Positions 43,301 through 51,495 of a DNA stretch of 64,000 nt are shown piece by piece. How positions within the stretch are numbered: position 1 is the first letter of the stretch; each line of letters starts with the position of its first letter. Both the position numbers and the translations under genes were made by a program. The DNA is taken from assembly GCF_900215325.1 (NCBI RefSeq), contig NZ_OCMS01000001.1:992001-1056000 (forward strand), in the 5' to 3' direction. The notes under the pieces were generated by a model. The model did not search any database. It was not told where the DNA came from and was given only the letters and a program-made list of their open reading frames with translations. The DNA comes from Fibrobacter sp. UWB16 (GTDB lineage: Bacteria; Fibrobacterota; Fibrobacteria; Fibrobacterales; Fibrobacteraceae).

Positions 43301-45213
43301 TTCTTCTTGAAGCGGAACGTAGCGTGAGATTCGAAGCAGAAATGCTGGTTACGACCGGCCTTGGTGAAGCCTTTACCGTCATCACCATTACCGCCTTCCG
43401 TAGAAGTCCAACGATGCTTACCCGAATTCTGTCCCTGAGCATTCGGTTTTGCAATGTTTTCTGTACCTTCATCATATAAAGCAGGCCAAGTATCCGGAAT
43501 AGCACCAGCCATCCATTCGCAGGACCAGCCCCAGCCATCGCCACCCCAGGTGACGTTCTTGCCATAGGACTTCTTGAATGCAGCCTGAATTCTTTCACCA
43601 TCTTCGGTCGGAGTGCCATCCTTACTGAATTCAGAACCAGCAGAGAAGAGGCCTTCGCAGTCAATGCCGCCTTCCCAGCCGCCACCATTACAGATAAGGT
43701 CGCTCAGAGGAACACCTTGTTCTTCATGAAGGGTACGGAGGCCCATCGGAGTCTGAGAAGTCTTATTGTTCGGATCATCCGGGCAGAAGAATGTCGGGCC
43801 TTCAGCCTTGCGCTTCGTTTCGGCAGCAGCCAAACGAGGAGAAATCATCATCGTTGCATCCGGTTCTTGTTCAGCCGGATAGAAACCGCCAGTAACCGGA
43901 GCACCGGGGCTCTTGTAATTGTCAGATTCGAATTCAAACTTGCCATCTTTAGCCTGGCTAAAGGCCATATTGAAGCAGTACTGTTCGTTCACACCTTCGG
44001 TGTAGTTAAACATAGCCTTGAAAGCGGCTTCGGCCTGAGCACCGAAGCACTGCTTACCCTTTGCGGTAAGGACCATGTACTTTTTCTTAGTCGTCGGGTC
44101 AGTGGCGAGAGTGCTTTCGACCATGCCCTTAGTCACGCCAACGCACGGAACAACAGCTTCACCCGTGGAATTGACCGGGAACTTTGCTGTATTGTAGTAG
44201 CAAGCATTGTACTTGACCTTCTCAGTACCATCAATAGCCTGAGACCAGTTCGGAGCGCAAGTAAATGCACCATGCAAAGAAGCGTCAGTATCATAAATAA
44301 TAGCAGCCAAATCGTAACCGCAAGTACCTTGTGCGGCCGGGCGCGTTGTAGACCAACCCGGATTGGACTTGTTGGCAAGCTTTTTAGCTTCTTCTTCGTC
44401 AGCAACAAAGTAGACAGCGCCCTGGAAGTCCTCAGGCGGAACGAAAGCTTCCATAAAGTCATACAAAGGAATCGGCGTTGCAGTCGGGTTTTCTTCCCAA
44501 GCACCATTCTGACCTATAGCATCTGCTCTATCTTCATCGTCATCGCGATGAATGAGGACGCTCTTCGGAATGTCTTCATCGATATAGCGTCTGTAATACC
44601 ATCCGCAGTTATCGGCATCGTTGTACATCTTTGTGTCAACAGCCTTGCCGTCGGCAGCCACTTCATAGAGCATCGGTTCTGCGCTCTTCCATGTCGTATT
44701 GTTCGGCAAGAAGACGTAGAAATCTCTAATGACCGGCATAGAGTTTTTCGTATAAATAGCCCCTTCTTTCTTCACGTCCGGATGGGCCATAATCCAGAAA
44801 TCCATGCCATCGTCTTTACCAATAGAGCTGCAGGTAAAGCCTACGCTATTGGCATCGCCATTCAGGCCAGTGATAATGCCCGATGTCGTCACGCATCTGC
44901 TGTTATTGCAAGCACTGTTGTTGACGTCGTTGATGAAGAACGTAGCACCGTCATTCGTCTTTGTGGCGCCAAGGTCAATCATAGACCAGCCATCAGCATC
45001 AGCCTTAGGGAATGCTACACCCTGACCGCCAATCATCAAATATGCGGTAGTCCAACCATCAGGAAGTTGGAAGTGAATCTTGGGTGAACAAACGTCATTG
45101 CCCATCTGTGATTTTTTCAAGTCTGCCCATGCTCCTGACACTCCAACGAGAAGCAGACTCATCATCAATGCAAAACTTTGCAAAGCGTTATAACGTATTT
45201 TCATATTTTTCAT
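40363..45213 (-). CDS. Giant secreted fibro-slime protein (1616 aa)
   Basis: Surface protein with a signal peptide (about 1-30, ending SGAWA) and a Cys-rich N-terminal half of about 600 residues. The fibro-slime domain lies near residues 625-710 (FRGDDDIWVFINNKLAVDLG, then FVDLDKFMPDAKVGDTYPID), followed by Ig-like beta domains. The final module of about 70 residues (SRFVGTGAFISKIKTF, then MWGVRSKRKK) is shared with the 3338-7087 protein. GDDDxWVFINN is the PA14-like Ca-binding signature. It is among the largest genes here and has its own terminator. Probably part of the slime or adhesion layer used to stick to plant fibre; the ligand is unknown. Confidence 0.88.
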   Translation of the reverse strand: MKNMKIRYNALQSFALMMSLLLVGVSGAWADLKKSQMGNDVCSPKIHFQLPDGWTTAYLMIGGQGVAFPKADADGWSMIDLGATKTNDGATFFINDVNNSACNNSRCVTTSGIITGLNGDANSVGFTCSSIGKDDGMDFWIMAHPDVKKEGAIYTKNSMPVIRDFYVFLPNNTTWKSAEPMLYEVAADGKAVDTKMYNDADNCGWYYRRYIDEDIPKSVLIHRDDDEDRADAIGQNGAWEENPTATPIPLYDFMEAFVPPEDFQGAVYFVADEEEAKKLANKSNPGWSTTRPAAQGTCGYDLAAIIYDTDASLHGAFTCAPNWSQAIDGTEKVKYNACYYNTAKFPVNSTGEAVVPCVGVTKGMVESTLATDPTTKKKYMVLTAKGKQCFGAQAEAAFKAMFNYTEGVNEQYCFNMAFSQAKDGKFEFESDNYKSPGAPVTGGFYPAEQEPDATMMISPRLAAAETKRKAEGPTFFCPDDPNNKTSQTPMGLRTLHEEQGVPLSDLICNGGGWEGGIDCEGLFSAGSEFSKDGTPTEDGERIQAAFKKSYGKNVTWGGDGWGWSCEWMAGAIPDTWPALYDEGTENIAKPNAQGQNSGKHRWTSTEGGNGDDGKGFTKAGRNQHFCFESHATFRFKKNLKFSFRGDDDIWVFINNKLAVDLGGTHLAAPGFVDLDKFMPDAKVGDTYPIDIFFCDRRTTMSNVHIKTNMFIEQKNGIDPLANQDKADYFENGNNHYLICYTESGDGSCAAALSASVADSTCGSNIKQPITYEFTKDKTGANPADVVVSAEDFKTSPKQYGGGIDVSKPGEPIINKDILKNYFAKGGQFYLLIHIGNQTRAIEVKISGSIGIADRSAEFVDDNDNHIPGFDFKGRAMASNPADDGSIALNQMVPLYIAAISDPCTGEGACDKNLELSSAKGSPYTLTVTNDKALFYELKNGVLSPFKPTDNRKIGDGGVDTIYVTIPFDEMKSAVETVSISVSGTTRTANVDFFVPTLKFVDSDSTFKVITKDADSYIRMKGQSYNFYVVALNPDTTICTDCNFSLLRSASLSSTGVDLISAAEVVNGRATFTIRSSVVYLRDDAGNGTATFTILGPSTKLMSASYTNMQFQEPPVPTPQFADIFDVYGVPSQVELNMPDTLLSKTGKYLDGKGDSLVVYYHRQFNRDSLPNKIVVYWSDDKKDSVVFDETDIARGVSCGAAFGLDEDVCLNRIALSRVDEKGEHITLSKNVKTTGTGTVKSWATYCPKFNDDGKTCATDPVTANYEGIIYDRIAPIILSAEMIADGTAGDLAQLKLKFSEKVQKTAQGSLEGNNVFSYYINNGKNSQYVDFIPLAPNITLADKIDETFTLLFSKSTTFPQANDYVHFRGLDGIGFMEDQSDYKIADSLRNAWSADDATVGWNTAPAYDATVRLPSPWVKVTGDVDSYVKRIRKDGIGFVPLTMAEAAALPPTEVIPFDANKDEGQFMEAMIAKSSVDPAMAKYGFAPNGWFIMSDMGSLLSKDKYAKVKKEDTYLDYDLHIYSNLGAHVLSEHKRIYCDDEKNKVEHGRYYFEGKNCVDVRRSFFVVWNNKNAKSRFVGTGAFISKIKTFVKLGNVDKKYKHEKSEMWGVRSKRKK

Positions 45214-45519
45214 CCATTTGGGTTTTTAATCCAATGAGGCATAGCAAAAAGACTGGCCTTCTTGATAAGCCACACAGACACGAAATCTACTTTTTTAATT
45301 GAAAAAAGGAAATTTTTTCTTTTAAAGATATGTGAAAAAAAATTTATATAGGCGAACGCTATAAAATATCAACACGTTTTCAACACTAAAATCACGTTTT
45401 AAAATTTGCTTTACAATAAGTAAAATTTCACTTACAAAATAGTGCGTATCATAATTGTATTATAACGCTTTGGTCCATTAAGACTTCCTATATTTGGGTC
45501 GGGATTTACAAGGGATTTT
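45214..45519. promoter_or_regulatory. AT-rich divergent spacer
   Basis: 306 bases without a gene. TATATT at 45490-45495 with a leader of about 20 nt and AAGGGA is the likely promoter and ribosome site for the FHA-GGDEF gene. CACGTTTT occurs twice (45373-45380 and 45397-45404), and an imperfect palindrome AAGTAAAATTTCACTT lies near 45418. No other structure stands out. Confidence 0.45.
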
Positions 45520-46335
45520 ATGGAAATTTTAAAACCGATGACCGTTCATCCGCACTTGATCGTGCTGTACCCTCAAAGCGAGTTCGCAGAGCTTCCGCTC
45601 GAATTAGGGACCGTGGTGCTCGGTCGTGGACAAGACGCCGACATCCGTTTCGAAGACGAGCTAGTGAGCCGCAGGCATTGCGCGCTCACGTTTGATGGCC
45701 AGAGCGTGACGGTCGAAGACCTCGGTAGCACGAACGGAACGTTCGTCGACGGCAACTACATTCACAAGCAGATTCTCGATTCGGACAACAGGCTCCAGAT
45801 TGGCAAGATGGTATTGAAGATTGCCTACAAGGATCCGAACGAGGAGGCTTTTAGCCGTGAGCTGTACGAAGCGGCGACAATGGACGAACTGACGGGAGTC
45901 CTGAACCGGCAGGCTTTTTTGGACCGTTCGGCAGGCGAACTTGTCAGCGCCCGCCGCGGGGGCTCATTTATCCATGTGGCGATGATCCGCGTGGACAACT
46001 TTAAGCACTTGACGGATTCTTGTGGTGAAATGTGCGGAGACCTGATTTTGAAGGAAGTCGTACGTTTGCTGAACGACGAGAAGCGCGATTCGGACTTGCT
46101 CGCACGCTACGAGGGCGAAAAGTTCCTGCTCCTCATGAACGGGATTTCGCCAGAAGACGCAACAAAGCGCGCCGAAAAGTTGCGTCTGGTGATTGAACGC
46201 CACATATTCTCGTGGATGGATTCGAGAATCCCAGTAACGATTTCCATTGGGCTTGTATCGCGCCAAGGCGCCGAAGTTTCGCAGATGAACGAGCTCATCG
46301 CCGAAAGCGATGGATTGCTCAACACTGCGCCCTAG
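45520..46335 (+). CDS. FHA-GGDEF protein with degenerate GGDEF motif
   Basis: 271 residues, cytoplasmic. The N-terminal FHA domain (about 15-105) has GRGQDADIRF, SRRHC and DLGSTNGTFVDG, all residues needed to bind phosphothreonine peptides. A GGDEF domain follows (about 115-271): MDELTGVLNRQAFL, RVDNFKHLTD, GDLILKEVV, and VTISIGLV at the end. The signature loop reads YEGEKF (197-202), so the first Gly is Glu and the fourth-position Glu is Lys. Diguanylate cyclase activity is therefore doubtful; it may bind GTP or c-di-GMP, or act by protein contact. AAGGGA precedes the ATG. Its end overlaps the end of the convergent MATE gene by 4 bases. Confidence 0.87.
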   Translation: MEILKPMTVHPHLIVLYPQSEFAELPLELGTVVLGRGQDADIRFEDELVSRRHCALTFDGQSVTVEDLGSTNGTFVDGNYIHKQILDSDNRLQIGKMVLKIAYKDPNEEAFSRELYEAATMDELTGVLNRQAFLDRSAGELVSARRGGSFIHVAMIRVDNFKHLTDSCGEMCGDLILKEVVRLLNDEKRDSDLLARYEGEKFLLLMNGISPEDATKRAEKLRLVIERHIFSWMDSRIPVTISIGLVSRQGAEVSQMNELIAESDGLLNTAP

Positions 46336-47726
46336 ATGCGCGGGATGTTTTTGAGTTCAGCGCGGAGCATGATTATGGCGATAACGGCCGTCACAAAGTC
46401 TGCAATGGGCTGTGCCATGAACACTCCACGAAGTCCGAAGAAACGCGGCATAATAAACAGGAACGGAATCAGCAAAATGAGCTGACGGCAAGCGTTCAGG
46501 AACATCGAACGCCAGGCTTTGCCCGTTCCCTGGAAAAAGTTACCCGACACCATACCTAGCGGTACAAACGGCATCATGCAAATGAAGGTGCGGAGAGCTT
46601 TGCACGTGAGCTGTTGCATATTCTGGTCGTTCGGGACAAACGGCTTCACAAAGGCAAGCGTATTCGTCATCACGAGTAGCCATGCAACCACGATGAACGC
46701 AATTGCATAAAGCATGGTGAACTTGACAGTATCGCGCACACGGTTGTTGTACTTGGCACCGTAATTGTACCCGATAATCGGTTGAGAGCCCGTCACAAAG
46801 CCCATAAGTGGCAAAACAATCATGGAGACGACACTCATCAAGATTCCGAATGCGGCAATTGCCTGGTCGCCACCCGTCATACCGTTCACGATCGGCAAGT
46901 CACGAGTACCATACGATGTGAGGCTGCGGGCCAAAATGGCGTTCACAAGGCTGTTGCTAATCTGCATAATGCTCGGCGGAAGGCCAAGAATGAAGATTTT
47001 GCGCACGTACGGGAGGCGGAGCTTCATGTAACGGCGGTTGACCTTGATAGGCGTCGTCTTTTTCACGAAGAACTGCATCACGGCAAGGCCGCCGATGAAC
47101 TGGCTCAAGACGGTCGCCCAGGCAGCGCCCTCGATACCCCAGTTGAACTTCATGATGAAAAGCCAGTCTAGAATCACGTTACTGCCGGCGCCAATCATCA
47201 CGCGGGTCATGGCCGTTTTCGGGTGGCCCATGCTGCGGATAAAGTGGTTCATGCCGGGGACAATCGTCTGGAAAATCGCACCGCACAAGATGATGCGCAT
47301 GTAACTCGAGGCCACAGGCAAAAGCTGGTCGCTAGCGCCAAAGAGCTTGAGGAGCGGCTCCATGAAAATCTGGCCAAGCGTAAAGGAGCTCACCGCCATA
47401 ATGATGAGCAATACAAAGGAGTTGTTGAGGATAATGGCTGCCTGCTGGTACTTGCGTTCGCCGAGACGGATGGCAAAAAGCGTGTTGCCACCCACGCCAA
47501 CCATCATGGACATCGCCATAATGAAAAGGGCTATCGGGAAGCAGATAGTGATGCCGCCGATGCCAAGGCTACCGACGCCCTGGCCTACGAAATAGCGGTC
47601 CACAATGTTGTAGAGCGCTTCGACGAGCATACTGATGATAGCCGGGACCGAAAACTGCAAGACAATCTTCGGGATGCTAGCCGTCCCCATCGCGTTAAGT
47701 TTTTTATTGTTTATTACATCTTCCAT
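46332..47726 (-). CDS. MATE-family efflux transporter
   Basis: 464 residues with about 12 transmembrane helices in two halves. The N-terminal segment (VPAIISMLVEALYNIVDRYF, GIGGITICFPI) and the mid-protein repeat (PPSIMQISNSLVNAILARSL, MPLMG-like VLPLMGFVTGSQPIIGYNYG) are typical of bacterial MATE proteins of the DinF/NorM-like group. It exchanges cations for drugs or metabolites across the inner membrane. Start 47726 is chosen because MEDVINNKK is a normal MATE N-terminus; a longer frame to 47756 has no support. Confidence 0.9.
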   Translation of the reverse strand: MEDVINNKKLNAMGTASIPKIVLQFSVPAIISMLVEALYNIVDRYFVGQGVGSLGIGGITICFPIALFIMAMSMMVGVGGNTLFAIRLGERKYQQAAIILNNSFVLLIIMAVSSFTLGQIFMEPLLKLFGASDQLLPVASSYMRIILCGAIFQTIVPGMNHFIRSMGHPKTAMTRVMIGAGSNVILDWLFIMKFNWGIEGAAWATVLSQFIGGLAVMQFFVKKTTPIKVNRRYMKLRLPYVRKIFILGLPPSIMQISNSLVNAILARSLTSYGTRDLPIVNGMTGGDQAIAAFGILMSVVSMIVLPLMGFVTGSQPIIGYNYGAKYNNRVRDTVKFTMLYAIAFIVVAWLLVMTNTLAFVKPFVPNDQNMQQLTCKALRTFICMMPFVPLGMVSGNFFQGTGKAWRSMFLNACRQLILLIPFLFIMPRFFGLRGVFMAQPIADFVTAVIAIIMLRAELKNIPRI

Positions 47727-47876
47727 AAACACACCCGTGAGGCCCGCAAGACGCAAATGGTTGGACTAGATGCGCGGAGCCGCTCAAAATAACCGCAAAA
47801 TGCGGAAAACTTCGTAAAAGCCTCAATTTTCGGGCGCAAAGATAGAAAATTTGGGGGCAAATGCCAAGTTTATTTA

Positions 47877-48674
47877 TTAGTGCTTTTTCTCAAGAATCTG
47901 GAGCGCCTGCTCGATGATGGAAGGCGAAAGCTTGAAGATATCGCTGAGGGTCTGCACGCGATCGGCGGGCTCAATTTTCGTCATTTTCGAGCCTGTGCTG
48001 CTGCGAACGACGAGGTTTCCCTTCTGGTAGTAATACTGGATGCCTTTTTCGCGGTCAAGGCGGTTCAAGACCGGGTAGGTCATCATTTCGCGGTAGAAAC
48101 TCTCGTTCCAGTGGTGTTTGAATTCTTCGACAGAGACGCCTTCGACGGGGTACTCGAAGCGGAGCTTCATTGGCGCGCCTGCGCCACCTGTCCAGAGTTC
48201 CATCGATTCGAGCGTCGGGCGCACGAGACGCACGCAGTTCGGGGAAAGCGGGAAAAACGCTTCGCCGGAGCCAAACGGCTGCGGGAGCGGCATCTGGAGC
48301 GGGTCGAAAATCAAGTAACCCGGGTCAAGAAGGTAGGAATTAGACGAGAGACTAGAGACGAGATACGAGAGGTCGTCGGGGTCCGGCAAGATAAGCGCGC
48401 AGTGGATGTTGCGCTCTTTGCGTTTGTGGCCCATCACAAGACGCGGCTTGAAACCCATATCCGTGAGCGTCTGGTACAGGTGCCACGTCATACTGAAGCA
48501 GGTGCCGCCGCCCATCCAGGAGTCGATATCGTTCTGATCGCTATCGTCAAGCTTGCGGGCGCCGGTGGCGCTCCCCGTCTGTTCCAGACGGATGATTTTC
48601 GTCAAATTCTCGTAGGTGATGTTCGAAATCTGGTTGCAGAGATCGACGACCTTTTTCATATTCTCGGGGGTCAT
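47877..48674 (-). CDS. Arylamine N-acetyltransferase-like cysteine enzyme with repeat insertion
   Basis: 265 residues. A Cys-His-Asp triad in the order of arylamine N-acetyltransferases and transglutaminase-like folds is visible: Cys59 in GGGTCFSM, His91 in RNIHCALIL and Asp117 in YLLDPGY. The remaining C-terminal part is beta-rich. Between His91 and Asp117 the residues SYLVSSLSSN are encoded by the GAGACGA-type DNA repeat (48342-48370), which places a repeat-derived loop beside the active site. The acyl donor and acceptor are unknown. The gene is single, with no operon partner evident. Confidence 0.78.
   Translation of the reverse strand: MTPENMKKVVDLCNQISNITYENLTKIIRLEQTGSATGARKLDDSDQNDIDSWMGGGTCFSMTWHLYQTLTDMGFKPRLVMGHKRKERNIHCALILPDPDDLSYLVSSLSSNSYLLDPGYLIFDPLQMPLPQPFGSGEAFFPLSPNCVRLVRPTLESMELWTGGAGAPMKLRFEYPVEGVSVEEFKHHWNESFYREMMTYPVLNRLDREKGIQYYYQKGNLVVRSSTGSKMTKIEPADRVQTLSDIFKLSPSIIEQALQILEKKH
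48342..48370. repeat. GAGACGA-type repeat within the NAT-like coding sequence
   Basis: AGACGAGAGACTAGAGACG, then AGATACGAGA, a slightly decayed version of the tandem GAGACGA seen at 637-664. Read on the minus strand it encodes SYLVSSLSS without breaking the frame. Confidence 0.8.
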
Positions 48675-48729
48675 CGAGATTCCTTCAAATGTACTGTGTA
48701 AGGCGCCCCCGTCCCCATACGCGGATCAT

Positions 48730-48760
48730 GACCACATAAGAACTAAAGTTCTAAGTGGTC
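48730..48760. other. Long inverted repeat between two minus-strand genes
   Basis: GACCAC with inner AGAACT pairs with AGTTCT and GTGGTC, nearly perfect (one bulge). No U-tract follows on either strand. A fragment GGCCGGGGTGACA (48770-48782) of the GGGTGAC-type repeat family follows it. Confidence 0.6.
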
Positions 48761-48788
48761 AAAGAGCACAAAGGCCGGGGTGACAGAA

Positions 48789-49967
48789 TTAATCTATTTC
48801 AGCGGGGATGCCACCAAGCATGCTGCAAATTTCAGGGCCAATGACGCCATTTTGGATAGCGATGGTGAGCAAGCGCTGTTCAATTTCTTGCGGCGGGAAA
48901 TGGAGACCATCTTCGAGAGTCGCGGCTTCTTGAACCAAGCGTTCGGCAAGGGCGGCATGGAGCGCAAGCGATGTTTCAATGTACTTCAAGTGCGTCGGTT
49001 CTTCGAGGATGAAATTCAACGATCCCTTGCCATTGAGCACCTTTTCGGCAGGAATGGCCTCGCCGTATTCATCTTCGACACCCATATTGGCAAGTTTCGC
49101 CTGGGTCGAGAGAAGTGCTTCCGTCAATTCCGGGGCCGCAAGAGCGTTTTTGACTCCCGTCGCCGTCACAACAAAATCGGAATTTTCAATCAAAGAGGCG
49201 ACAGTTGCATAATCATGGCAGTCCACGACAGCCACGTCATTTTGCTCAAGGACGGCAGAAAAATCGCCTGCGGGCATTGTTTCAGGAGCCGCGGAATGTT
49301 CAGCATTTTCGGAATTCGCTGTTTGAGACTGCCCGCGCTTCAAATCCGTCACAACGGTCACATTGCAACCTCGGCGCACACCCTGGAGCGCAATTCCCGA
49401 ACCAACTTTGCCACTACCAAAAACCAAGAACTTCTTGCCTTCGAAATCGCCACCAAAGCCTAACTTTTCGAGAGCACGGAAATAGCCATCGCCCGTGCCC
49501 AAGGAAGTCTCGATGCGCTTGACGATACCACTATCGGCAACGTAAACCGGTTTTTCGGCATTTTTATAATAGTGTACACCCGAACGCGTGAGTTCCACAA
49601 AGCCAATTTTCGGGTGGAGCACCGCAAAAGGTCCCGCACAGTCGAGTACCAAGTCTACAAACTCGCCGTGGGATTCAGCTTCGAGCATTTCGGCAGGCGT
49701 TACAACGGGCACGCCCCATTCCCTCATAAAGTCCACGACATCGGGGTCGTTAAATTCCGAAAAACCAACGAGAAGGTCGGCACCGCCCGCCACGAGAGCC
49801 CGGTATTCGGTCATGGTGTTGCGGTAAATCGGGGTTGCCACCAGCACGCGGAGGCCATCGAACGGACGGGTATGTGTCCATTCGCTTTCAAGCGCCGCAA
49901 GTGCGGGGTATTCGTTTTTTTCGTAAACTTCGTCCAGAACGGAGGAGAGAATAGATTGCAGGTTCAT
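48789..49967 (-). CDS. Adenosylhomocysteinase-like NAD-binding protein
   Basis: 392 residues. The overall order matches S-adenosyl-L-homocysteine hydrolases: an N-terminal segment with VATPIYRNTMTEYRALVAGG, a central YVADSGIVKRIETSLGTGDG, a Rossmann domain (KFLVFGSGKVGSGIALQGV), VVTATGVKNAL as the NAD-site loop, and a C-terminal helix. Sequence is clearly divergent: in my ungapped reading the catalytic Lys/Asp of the KSKFD segment appear changed. Activity on SAH is therefore uncertain; a related dehydrogenase or regulatory role is possible. Its start follows an intergenic region facing the CE4 gene. Confidence 0.7.
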   Translation of the reverse strand: MNLQSILSSVLDEVYEKNEYPALAALESEWTHTRPFDGLRVLVATPIYRNTMTEYRALVAGGADLLVGFSEFNDPDVVDFMREWGVPVVTPAEMLEAESHGEFVDLVLDCAGPFAVLHPKIGFVELTRSGVHYYKNAEKPVYVADSGIVKRIETSLGTGDGYFRALEKLGFGGDFEGKKFLVFGSGKVGSGIALQGVRRGCNVTVVTDLKRGQSQTANSENAEHSAAPETMPAGDFSAVLEQNDVAVVDCHDYATVASLIENSDFVVTATGVKNALAAPELTEALLSTQAKLANMGVEDEYGEAIPAEKVLNGKGSLNFILEEPTHLKYIETSLALHAALAERLVQEAATLEDGLHFPPQEIEQRLLTIAIQNGVIGPEICSMLGGIPAEID

Positions 49968-50096
49968 AGAGGGAAATATAGAATTTACCCCTCCCCTGTT
50001 GCATTACTATACAACAAAAAGAAATTTAACGTGGGACGGTTCTTTATATATGGGGGTAAATTATTTTCGCATAATACTATTAACAAGGTGTGGATA

Positions 50097-51425
50097 ATGA
50101 ACTACAAAAAAATTTCTATTGCCTCTGTCGCAGTTGGGATGTTCGCAGCGGGCGCAGCTTTCGCTCAGAATGCAGAAATTGCAACCTGGTCGGGCTTCCG
50201 CAAGGGGGCCGCCTCCTTTACATTTGACGACGGCGCACCGAGCCACGTGACCGATGCAGGTCCGACGTTCAAGAAATATGGCTACAAGGCCACCTTCAAC
50301 CTCGTTGTAAACTGGAACCCCAACTGGAGCGGATTCCAGGGTTTGGCCGACGAAGGTCACGAAATCGCAAGCCACAGCAATAGCCACGGCAATAACATGA
50401 GTGGCGAAGAAGCTTCTTCGAAAAAGAGCATCGAAAACCATATCACGCAGAAATACGGCATCATCACGGTCGCCTACCCGAACTGCAACGTACCCAACGA
50501 AAGCGCCGTCAAGCAGAACTACATTGTGGGCCGTATCTGCAACGGCAGCTGGAAGGGCATGAATGATGAAATGGGCAAGGACGGTCCATCCAACTGGGCT
50601 CAGGTCCCCGCCACCATGACTGGTGCCGAAGGCCAGATCAAGAGCACGAACGACTTTACCGGCAGAATGCAGAAAGTTATCCAGAGCAATGGCTGGGCAG
50701 CATTCCTCACTCACGGTTTCCAGGGCAAGAACAACGGCAACGCCAACTACTCCCCGACCGACCTCAACGCTATCGATGGAGCCCTCAAGTGGGCAAAGGA
50801 GAACGATAAGGACATTTGGGTTGCCCCAATGGGCCATGTCGCTATGTACCTTAAGGAACGCAATGCCTCCAAGATTGAATCGAAGGATGGCGGTGCAGCA
50901 AACACCATGTCGTTCGAACTCAAGCACAATATTGCCGACAACATTTCCAAGTATGACTACCCGCTTTCCATCAAGGTGAAGACAGACTGGACCAAGGTAG
51001 AAGTTACTCAGGGCGAAGCAAAGCTTGAATCCAAAGTAGATGGCGGTTACGTTTACTTTGACGCAGTCCCGAACGCAGGCACAATTATCGTGAAGAACGC
51101 AAACGCTGCTGCTCCGGAATCTTCCAGCAGTTCTGAGCCGCCGGCAAGTTCTAGCTCCAGCGAAGTCGCCTCTTCTAGCTCGAACGGCACAATCGCTCTC
51201 CCGATGCAATCACTTGACGGTCGCCACCTCGCCGCCTACGTGGACGCAAGTGGCTACATCACGGTTCAGAACGCCCAGGGCTTGAACATCACCGTGTTCA
51301 ACAGCCTCGGTAACGTTGTCCGTACCACCAAGGGTATCGGCATGTTGCAGAAAGTCTATACCGGTGCCAAGGGCATGTATGTCGTAAAAATCGGCAACAG
51401 AGCTTGGACAATGAACATCAAGTAG
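50097..51425 (+). CDS. Secreted CE4 polysaccharide deacetylase
   Basis: Removes acetyl groups from polysaccharide (acetyl-xylan or chitin-type substrates) outside the cell. 442 residues: signal peptide (ending AGAAFAQ), NodB domain with motif 1 TFDDG (42-46) and motif 2 HSNSH (93-97), the catalytic Asp and metal-binding His residues. Then come a beta domain of about 90 residues, a Ser-rich linker and a type IX-like tail (GMYVVKIGNRAWTMNIK). ATG 50097 has AAGGTG 6 nt upstream. A much longer frame beginning at 49572 runs over the neighbouring gene's complement and is rejected. Likely acts with hemicellulases or pectinases on plant cell wall. Confidence 0.9.
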   Translation: MNYKKISIASVAVGMFAAGAAFAQNAEIATWSGFRKGAASFTFDDGAPSHVTDAGPTFKKYGYKATFNLVVNWNPNWSGFQGLADEGHEIASHSNSHGNNMSGEEASSKKSIENHITQKYGIITVAYPNCNVPNESAVKQNYIVGRICNGSWKGMNDEMGKDGPSNWAQVPATMTGAEGQIKSTNDFTGRMQKVIQSNGWAAFLTHGFQGKNNGNANYSPTDLNAIDGALKWAKENDKDIWVAPMGHVAMYLKERNASKIESKDGGAANTMSFELKHNIADNISKYDYPLSIKVKTDWTKVEVTQGEAKLESKVDGGYVYFDAVPNAGTIIVKNANAAAPESSSSSEPPASSSSSEVASSSSNGTIALPMQSLDGRHLAAYVDASGYITVQNAQGLNITVFNSLGNVVRTTKGIGMLQKVYTGAKGMYVVKIGNRAWTMNIK

Positions 51426-51452
51426 TTCAAAAAAGTTTGTGGTTTAGGGAAC

Positions 51453-51477
51453 GCCCGCTCCAATCGGAGCGGGCTTC
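51453..51477. terminator. Terminator after the CE4 gene
   Basis: GCCCGCTCC and GGAGCGGGC pair around AATC, followed by TTCTAC. It lies between converging genes (51425 and 51496) and probably serves both. Confidence 0.75.
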
Positions 51478-51495
51478 TACGTTTTCAAGGAATTC

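Noticed and set aside
43717-45087. 456-codon open frame antisense to the second fibro-slime gene
   Set aside because: No signal, domain or ribosome site; the fibro-slime frame is unambiguous.
48730-48760. Terminator call for the long inverted repeat
   Set aside because: No U-tract on either strand; kept as an unclassified inverted repeat.
49572-50096. N-terminal extension of the CE4 deacetylase
   Set aside because: It lies over the adenosylhomocysteinase-like gene; the signal peptide and ribosome site place the start at 50097.
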